Assembly: GCA_030621535.1 (NCBI GenBank) | Contig: JAUXHM010000072.1 | Location: forward strand, 1-6,113 | Direction: 5' to 3' | DNA: 6,113 bases | Source: Candidatus Methanophagales archaeon | GTDB taxonomy: Archaea > Halobacteriota > Syntropharchaeia > Alkanophagales > Methanospirareceae | In this document: positions 1 to 4,042 of the stretch, piece by piece | How positions within the stretch are numbered: position 1 is the stretch's first letter | Layout: every line of letters begins with the position of its first letter | Translations under genes and position numbers: made by a program | The notes under the pieces: model-generated | The model's input: only the letters and a program-made list of their open reading frames with translations | What the model was told of the DNA's origin: nothing | The model's database searches: none

Positions 1-3
1 ACA

Positions 4-25
4 AAAAAATCTTTAAAGACTTTTT
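4..25. promoter_or_regulatory. near-perfect 22-bp inverted repeat, possible operator
   Basis: The 10-base core TCTTTAAAGA (10-19) is a perfect palindrome. It is flanked by five A (4-8) and five T (21-25), so 20 of 22 positions pair and only the 9/20 pair mismatches. The right arm overlaps the TATA-like element of the toxin-antitoxin operon that starts at 67, a position where a repressor would block the basal factors. Autoregulation is usual for toxin-antitoxin operons, but AF2212-like antitoxins have no obvious DNA-binding domain, so the binding protein is unknown. The repeat could instead be the end signal of a gene lying left of the window, since it is followed by T-rich sequence. It is A+T only apart from two G/C pairs, so chance is possible. 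Confidence 0.3.
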
Positions 26-30
26 ATATA
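23..30 (+). promoter_or_regulatory. archaeal TATA-box-like element of the toxin-antitoxin operon
   Basis: TTTATATA fits the archaeal box A consensus and is preceded by a purine-containing stretch (AAAGAC, 15-20) where a BRE would lie. Its centre is about 40 bases before the ATG at 67. With the usual archaeal spacing of about 26 bases, transcription would start near 50-55, at the edge of the GAGGTGG ribosome binding site, giving a very short leader. That tight fit is somewhat awkward and lowers confidence. Confidence 0.4.
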
Positions 31-49
31 ACCGAATTAAATATCTATA

Positions 50-56
50 GAGGTGG
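50..56 (+). promoter_or_regulatory. ribosome binding site for the antitoxin gene
   Basis: GAGGTGG is a strong match to the archaeal anti-Shine-Dalgarno sequence and lies 10 bases before the ATG at 67. It supports that ATG as the start. Confidence 0.65.
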
Positions 57-66
57 CGGAAACGCG

Positions 67-318
67 ATGATAAAAAGGTTACACGCAGTATTTGATGGAA
101 AAGTGCTGATACCGACGGAAGCCGTGGATTTAGAAGTAGGTGAACATTGTGAACTTCTCATTGAGAAAGGGCCGAGCAGAAAGGTTGCGAGTGAGGATAT
201 AGAAAAGGATCCTGCATTTAATCTATCTGAATTGTCCGTGAGAACAAATATTCCCGATTTGGCAGCAGAGCATGACCACTATCTTTACGGGATACCAAAG
301 CGACAGTCAGATGACTAA
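67..318 (+). CDS. AF2212/DUF104-like antitoxin of a PIN toxin pair
   Basis: An 83-residue protein that probably binds and neutralises the PIN ribonuclease encoded by the next gene. Residues 1-35 (MIKRLHAVFDGKVLIPTEAV, then DLEVGEHCELLIE) have the compact beta-strand pattern of AF2212/DUF104-like antitoxins: a strand, 'DGKVLIP', a turn, then a second acidic strand. The C-terminal part, with DPAFNLSEL (48-56), then IPDLAAEHDHYLYG and PKR, looks like the toxin-wrapping tail of such antitoxins; the HDHYLYG-x-PK ending recurs in PIN-associated members as I recall them. The gene overlaps the toxin start by 8 bases (ATGACTAA, 311-318), so the two are almost certainly co-transcribed and translationally coupled. 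The start is supported by GAGGTGG 10 bases upstream. Family assignment is by motif memory, not by search. Confidence 0.8.
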   Translation: MIKRLHAVFDGKVLIPTEAVDLEVGEHCELLIEKGPSRKVASEDIEKDPAFNLSELSVRTNIPDLAAEHDHYLYGIPKRQSDD

Positions 319-718
319 ATGTTTTGTGGATACCGTTTGCTGGATCGCTTTACTCAACCAAGATGACCAGATACATGAGGATGTTAAGCGGGAATATGAA
401 TTTTATATGAAATCAGGATGTCGCTTCGTTACCACAACCGCGGTTCTAAACGAGACTGCGAATGCGCTTAGCGGACCTAACTTCCGAATGGCGGTGGTTG
501 ATTTTTATAAGCGTTTACAGATGTCTACTCGTGTTAAGATTGTCTTTGTTAATAAACGTTTGTGGTCATCGAGTTGGCTACTTTACGAGCAACGATCTGA
601 CAAGGCTTGGAGTTTGACTGATTGCATCTCTATGGTGGTGATGCAAGAACGGGGACTGCAAGAGGTGCTAACAACTGACAAACATTTCAGGCAAGCAGGT
701 TTCCAAATCTTGCTTTGA
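311..718 (+). CDS. PIN-domain ribonuclease toxin (VapC-like)
   Basis: A 135-residue protein with the size and layout of a single PIN domain, a Mg2+-dependent endoribonuclease that acts as the toxin of the pair. The conserved acidic residues are in place: D7 in the opening strand (FVDTVCWIALL), E48 in VLNETANAL, D104 in SLTDCISMVVM and D123 in LTTDKHF. The active site therefore looks complete and the gene intact. The RNA target cannot be told from sequence. I chose the ATG at 311 because the PIN strand begins directly after it and the 8-base overlap with the antitoxin stop is typical. An upstream in-frame ATG at 272 would add 13 residues (starting MTTIFTGYQ) that lie wholly inside the antitoxin gene and fit no PIN feature. 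No clear ribosome binding site precedes 311, in keeping with coupling to antitoxin translation. Confidence 0.88.
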   Translation: MTKCFVDTVCWIALLNQDDQIHEDVKREYEFYMKSGCRFVTTTAVLNETANALSGPNFRMAVVDFYKRLQMSTRVKIVFVNKRLWSSSWLLYEQRSDKAWSLTDCISMVVMQERGLQEVLTTDKHFRQAGFQILL

Positions 719-724
719 TTTTTT
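719..724 (+). terminator. T-tract directly after the toxin gene
   Basis: Six T residues follow the TGA stop at 716-718 at once, with a further pyrimidine-rich stretch near 742-751. Archaeal RNA polymerase can terminate at oligo-T tracts without a hairpin, so this may end the toxin-antitoxin transcript. The tract is short and A+T-rich sequence is common here. Confidence 0.3.
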
Positions 725-843
725 ATGGTTTCTTTAGTCCAGCTTTCTTTTCACATTGCTACAATCGCGGAAAGAATGGTACGAGCATCGTAATCCACAA
801 CACAAAACTCTGACAAGTTTTGCGTTGAAATGCTATACTTCTC
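724..843 (-). pseudogene. fragment of a PIN-domain toxin (decayed)
   Basis: On the minus strand, positions 843-754 read as 30 open codons giving EKYSISTQNLSEFCVV, then DYDARTILSAIVAM. A TGA (753-751) interrupts, and the same frame goes on with KESWTKETIK to 724. The ISTQ-x-LSEF-x-VV block resembles the strand-helix around the second conserved acidic residue (Glu) of many VapC/COG5573-like PIN toxins. The first strand with the VDTN aspartate and the C-terminal aspartates are absent, and a TAG (846-844) closes the frame upstream, so this can only be a relic. It lies just downstream of the antitoxin relic on the same strand, as expected for the toxin of that pair. Resemblance is by eye over a short stretch, so the call is tentative. 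The relic fades out where the intact toxin gene of the other module ends (718). Confidence 0.4.
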
Positions 844-866
844 CTACAATCTCCAACATACATACA

Positions 867-1052
867 TCAAATGTTCACATATTTCATGTTTCTTTCCGCA
901 ATCTTTCCCCGCCTCTTTTCTTCTAGCCAGCTCTGCATCGCATCAATTACTGCTTTTTACACATAGCCCCCTTCGCCACCATGAGTAACACTGGCAACTA
1001 CTTTAAATTCTTATTCTATGTCATCCTTAGCATTCACTGTGATTGTTCTCAT
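867..1052 (-). pseudogene. decayed ribbon-helix-helix-type antitoxin (VapB-like)
   Basis: Reading the minus strand from an ATG at 1052-1050 gives MRTITVNAKDDIE, a TAA stop (1013-1011), EFKVVASVTHGGEGGYV, a second TAA (959-957), KAVIDAMQSWLEEKRR, GKIAERNMKYVNI, and a TGA (869-867). Apart from the two stops the frame is continuous over 62 codons. It follows a common archaeal antitoxin pattern: an MRTITVNVKDDIE-like DNA-binding beta strand, a helix with EF, a GGYLGKAVTDAMQ-like segment, W-x-EEK, and IAE-R. Two clean nonsense mutations in a frame otherwise intact mark recent inactivation of a once real gene. The usual C-terminal toxin-binding tail cannot be followed past the TGA. No good ribosome binding site precedes the ATG. 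With the PIN fragment just downstream it forms a dead toxin-antitoxin module. The stretch 844-866 between the two relics and 1053-1092 shows nothing else that I recognise. Confidence 0.62.
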
Positions 1053-1092
1053 ACTTCATATTTAGATACAATCTATGCTTAAATGTTTGAAG

Positions 1093-1107
1093 TTTTTAAT
1101 TTTATTA
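1093..1107 (+). promoter_or_regulatory. probable TATA-box region of the oxidoreductase gene
   Basis: The A+T-only stretch TTTTTAATTTTATTA lies 27-41 bases before the ATG at 1134. Archaeal spacing from a box A within it would place the transcription start about 0-12 bases before the ATG, giving a leaderless or very short-leader mRNA. The lack of any GGTG-type sequence ahead of 1134 agrees with this. Confidence 0.35.
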
Positions 1108-1133
1108 GATAAAAGAAAGACGACTAACTAAAA

Positions 1134-2615
1134 ATGACGAAGTACGAAGCCATCGTGGTCGGTGCCGGGATAAGTGGAGTCCTGGCAGCGCTGACGCTAT
1201 CAAAGCACGGTAAAAACGTCCTGGTACTTGAAAAGATGCAGTACGTGGGCGGGAACTGCAACAGTTATACGCTAGACGGTTTTCAAGTTGACACGGGCCC
1301 ACACACACTCACGAATCTTGCGGCTGGTCCTTTAAAACGGCTTATGGATACTTATTTTGATTATATACCCGTGTTTGAAGATTGCGGGAATTACTATGCA
1401 AGAACAGATACCGATTTTGTCAAGATACCCACGAATCTAAAGGGATTTGTAACGTTCGAGATACTTCCGAAGAAGGACCGACTCGCTCTGACCACGGCGA
1501 TCACAAAAGCGATTACGCTCTCGACATTTGGTACCGACCTCTCGAAACAGTCGGTGTACGATTCGCTGCCACGCACACTCTCAAAAGATACGTATGATTT
1601 TGTCAACACAATCTCGTACTTTCTGTCCGGCAAGTCAATGAAAGAGACGTCTGCACACCGGGTTCTGACAGGCAGCGACTTCATCAAGGACAGCGTCACG
1701 CAGGAGCAGTTTGAAGCCATGATTGCGAAAATAGAAAAGCCACAGCAGACTGAATCCATACTTCAGTCCATATTACCTTACAACCTTCATGCGCCCCTCA
1801 AGGCAAGATTGGACAACTCATTTGTATCCTCAATCCCGCTTAAAAGTCTTTACAGCCCGCTTACATACGTTGGTAGGCTTGCAGCAACGAAGGGTGCCGA
1901 TTTGCAAGGATACCCACGCAAAGGGCTCAAATCGGTGCTCAACGCAGTTCTCTACTCGCTCCCCAAAACGGTTGTAATTAAGACCGAAAGCGAGGTAAAA
2001 CGGATTCTTGTCGAGGAGGGCAGAGTGGTAGGAGTCGAGGCAGATGAACTCTACTACGCCGATATGGTTATCTACACCGGCTTTGCAAAGAATCTGTCTT
2101 CTGTCGTTGATGACCTTCCGAAGTCGTATGCAGAAAACCTGAATGGAATCGCCCAGGTTAAGAGCCTTACTATCTGGTTGGGTCTGGAGAAGAAACTGGA
2201 CGCTTTTAACTACATTGGTTCTGAAGTATGGTTTCGGGATAATTCGTATTGGGCAATGCCAATCACCAATTACGACTCATCGCTTGCGCCAAAGGATAAG
2301 CAGCTCGTGGGATTTGGGTTTGTGATTGATGAGAACAAAACCGAACAATCCGAGACGAAGAAGGCATACGAAACTATCTACCGTGCGATCCCGAAGATCG
2401 AAAAGCACGTGGAGCTGCAGCATGAACAGATTACGATACCGGAAAAAGCGGCAGTTACGATTGACGGTAAAATCGCTGAGTGTCGCACACCAATCAAGAA
2501 CTTGTATCTTGCCGGAACGGATACTGATAGTCGGAGCATGGGTATAACTCGTGCTGCATTCTCGGTCGTGGAGCTGCTGAGGGTATTGAATGAGGACGGG
2601 AATCTGCATCAGTGA
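1134..2615 (+). CDS. FAD-dependent oxidoreductase, phytoene desaturase (CrtI)/protoporphyrinogen oxidase superfamily
   Basis: A 493-residue flavoprotein of the usual length for the CrtI-like amine-oxidoreductase superfamily (COG1233 type). Residues 5-34 form the FAD-binding Rossmann fold: VVGAGISG carries G-x-G-x-x-G at 10-15, and E33 ends the second strand to bind the adenosine ribose. VGGNCNSYTLDGFQVDTGPH (38-57) matches the family's GG...G-F-x-x-D-x-G-P-H block. YPRKGLKSVLN (260-270) is the usual 'YP-x-GG' helix before the second FAD strand set (ILVEEGRVVGVEADE, 291-305). RTPIKNLYLAGTDTDSRSMG (451-470) is the C-terminal FAD-binding motif. No transmembrane segment or signal peptide is evident. 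Relatives act on polyprenoids, carotenoids or porphyrins; the substrate here cannot be told, and no pathway neighbour is in the window. The start is fixed by an in-frame TAA at 1125-1127 and the Rossmann motif just after the ATG. The gene stands alone and looks richer in G+C than its neighbours. Confidence 0.85.
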   Translation: MTKYEAIVVGAGISGVLAALTLSKHGKNVLVLEKMQYVGGNCNSYTLDGFQVDTGPHTLTNLAAGPLKRLMDTYFDYIPVFEDCGNYYARTDTDFVKIPTNLKGFVTFEILPKKDRLALTTAITKAITLSTFGTDLSKQSVYDSLPRTLSKDTYDFVNTISYFLSGKSMKETSAHRVLTGSDFIKDSVTQEQFEAMIAKIEKPQQTESILQSILPYNLHAPLKARLDNSFVSSIPLKSLYSPLTYVGRLAATKGADLQGYPRKGLKSVLNAVLYSLPKTVVIKTESEVKRILVEEGRVVGVEADELYYADMVIYTGFAKNLSSVVDDLPKSYAENLNGIAQVKSLTIWLGLEKKLDAFNYIGSEVWFRDNSYWAMPITNYDSSLAPKDKQLVGFGFVIDENKTEQSETKKAYETIYRAIPKIEKHVELQHEQITIPEKAAVTIDGKIAECRTPIKNLYLAGTDTDSRSMGITRAAFSVVELLRVLNEDGNLHQ

Positions 2616-2717
2616 CGTGACTGCCGCACAATTGTTTTTGGGGCAAAAATGTTGAAAGAGATTTTCAGGATAACTAAATAACCCGCATCCTAACGCAACT
2701 TATGACCCATAGTCCTG

Positions 2718-2758
2718 ATTTAATAATTCACATATTCACGTGCGTTCCGCTATTAAAT
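2718..2758. repeat. A+T inverted repeat in the convergent intergenic gap
   Basis: ATTTAATA (2718-2725) and TATTAAAT (2751-2758) are perfect inverted copies separated by 25 bases. The spacer holds a short direct repeat (ATTCAC at 2726-2731 and 2734-2739) and a CACGTG palindrome. The gap lies between two convergent genes, so this might help end transcription from either side. The arms are pure A+T and could arise by chance. I see no gene in 2616-2808. Confidence 0.2.
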
Positions 2759-2803
2759 TATAAATGCGTATCCTCAAAATGACTGGAACCAGATTCCACC
2801 TGT

Positions 2804-2808
2804 AAAAA
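2804..2808 (-). terminator. short T-tract after the AlbA_2/GHKL gene
   Basis: Read on the minus strand, TTTTT follows the TGA stop (2811-2809) directly. It could serve as a simple archaeal oligo-T terminator for the operon, but five T residues is weak evidence. Confidence 0.2.
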
Positions 2809-4026
2809 TCAGGTAATGCACCCCAAACGAACGGTAAAGGAATATTCATCTTCGATAAAATCTGGCTCTATGCCATTATGTTTAATCATACCCGCAATAA
2901 TCTTTCGTGGAACTCCAAGACCAGTTGCTTCGACATAATGATAATCCCTGAGCACTTCTTTGATAAGTTCATTACGTGTCACCCGACACCCTGCTTTCAT
3001 TCGTTCTACCGTTACCGAATTTGGGAGTCTTCCCGGACTAATCACTTCCAAACGATCACTGTAAATGGATAGTTCGATATCAGTCCCGCTGATAGTATAA
3101 TCCCGGTGGGCAATCGCGTTGACAATCGTTTCTCTAATAACTTCTGCAGGATAGTCAGGTTTATCAATTCGTCTACCTTCCACCAGATGTGCTTTCGAAC
3201 CTGTGTTTCGACGAACAAATTCTATCGCTTGCTCCACCAGACCGGTATCAACTATATCCTCGCCTGCGAATTTTGCTACTATGGGACCCCGAATTGTTTC
3301 TCTTTCAACTGCTTCGTAATCTTTTTCCATGCCCGGATAAGCAACAGCAGAAATACCAGCCTGAGGGAGATAACGGTTAGGATTTTTACAAAAAAGTAGT
3401 ATTCCTCCTACTGTAGGAATCGCTTTACCCCGGGATTCGACCATAATCTCGGTATTTATAAGTAAGGTCTCCCATTGTTCAATTTCCCCTTGTTCAGGGC
3501 AATCTTGTCCGCGTATATCCCTGAAATAATTTATGAGCCGGTTAAGGTCCAAGTCTTTCAAGGAAGAGCCAGGGACAGGTTTAATATCATACCGAAGTAT
3601 ACCAGAAGCCTGATATAGTCTTTGCTCTTGTTCACGGGTCGCTTCCCGTGAAGTACTCCCTATTCGCATAAACGTGATCCATCTGCCATCTTGTCGTGCT
3701 TTGTACGGTTTATCAGGGCTATCTTCGGGGATTGTTATAACACCTATTCTTTTATTGCCATCCCAAGGAACAATCTCAAAATAGGGAATGATTGGGGGCT
3801 GGATATTGCCAGAACAGATATTCATAACCCATTCCTCAATATCTGAACGTGTCACTCCTGTGACAGTGCCATCATCTTCAACACCAAGAAGAATGTAGCC
3901 ACCTTCAAGATTCGCTAACGATGCAATCTCCTTTGCCACATTTTGGGACAGCACATCATCGCGCTTAAATTCAACACCCGAACTTTCACCGTTCCGAATA
4001 ATTTCCATTAATTGTGTCCTATTCAT
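2809..4026 (-). CDS. AlbA_2/Schlafen-like domain protein with C-terminal GHKL ATPase module
   Basis: A 405-residue protein of the family often annotated as 'ATP-binding protein', 'RecG-related' or 'Schlafen AlbA_2'. Residues 1-130 are the AlbA_2 domain: ESSGVEFKRDD (14-24), the helix VAKEIASLANLEGGYILLGV (30-49), then EDDGTVTGV. It keeps E14, E19, K21 and D51/D52, which line up with the E-x4-E-x-K and Asp of Schlafen RNases. RWITFMRIGSTSREAT (115-130) is the usual end of this domain. Residues 290-405 form a GHKL ATPase (HATPase_c_4) fold: N-box E299-x3-N303 through HRDY (307-310), D324 with SPGRLP (330-335), and ATGLGVPRKI (367-376). The protein ends right after this domain, without the winged helix some relatives carry. 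I chose the ATG at 4026 because GGGTGAT lies four bases upstream and the AlbA_2 fold starts there. In-frame starts at 4110 or 4053 would run into the upstream gene. It is 16 bases downstream of the SMC-like ATPase gene and surely in its operon. Function as RNase or regulator is an inference. Confidence 0.85.
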   Translation of the reverse strand: MNRTQLMEIIRNGESSGVEFKRDDVLSQNVAKEIASLANLEGGYILLGVEDDGTVTGVTRSDIEEWVMNICSGNIQPPIIPYFEIVPWDGNKRIGVITIPEDSPDKPYKARQDGRWITFMRIGSTSREATREQEQRLYQASGILRYDIKPVPGSSLKDLDLNRLINYFRDIRGQDCPEQGEIEQWETLLINTEIMVESRGKAIPTVGGILLFCKNPNRYLPQAGISAVAYPGMEKDYEAVERETIRGPIVAKFAGEDIVDTGLVEQAIEFVRRNTGSKAHLVEGRRIDKPDYPAEVIRETIVNAIAHRDYTISGTDIELSIYSDRLEVISPGRLPNSVTVERMKAGCRVTRNELIKEVLRDYHYVEATGLGVPRKIIAGMIKHNGIEPDFIEDEYSFTVRLGCIT

Positions 4027-4030
4027 ATTT

Positions 4031-4037
4031 ATCACCC
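4031..4037 (-). promoter_or_regulatory. ribosome binding site that decides the AlbA_2 gene start
   Basis: GGGTGAT on the minus strand contains the full archaeal GGTGAT match to 16S rRNA and ends four bases before the ATG at 4026. It lies inside the 16-base gap after the upstream stop codon, so it selects 4026 over the longer in-frame starts. Confidence 0.75.
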
Positions 4038-4042
4038 TTGTT

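Noticed and set aside
272..310. Longer start of the PIN toxin at the ATG at 272
   Set aside because: The extra 13 residues lie within the antitoxin gene and fit no PIN feature; the ATG at 311 directly precedes the first PIN strand.
803..822. Inverted repeat CAAAACT / AGTTTTG with a 6-base loop
   Set aside because: Seven A+T-rich pairs inside the PIN relic, not followed by a T-tract; most likely chance and not a terminator or RNA gene.
1394..1759. Long antisense open frame under the oxidoreductase gene
   Set aside because: It has no recognisable domain and lies opposite a gene with clear family motifs, so it is a shadow frame. The same holds for the antisense frames opposite the two minus-strand genes.
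2649..2681. Tiny plus-strand frame MLKEIFRITK after the oxidoreductase gene
   Set aside because: Only ten codons, without ribosome binding site or known relatives.
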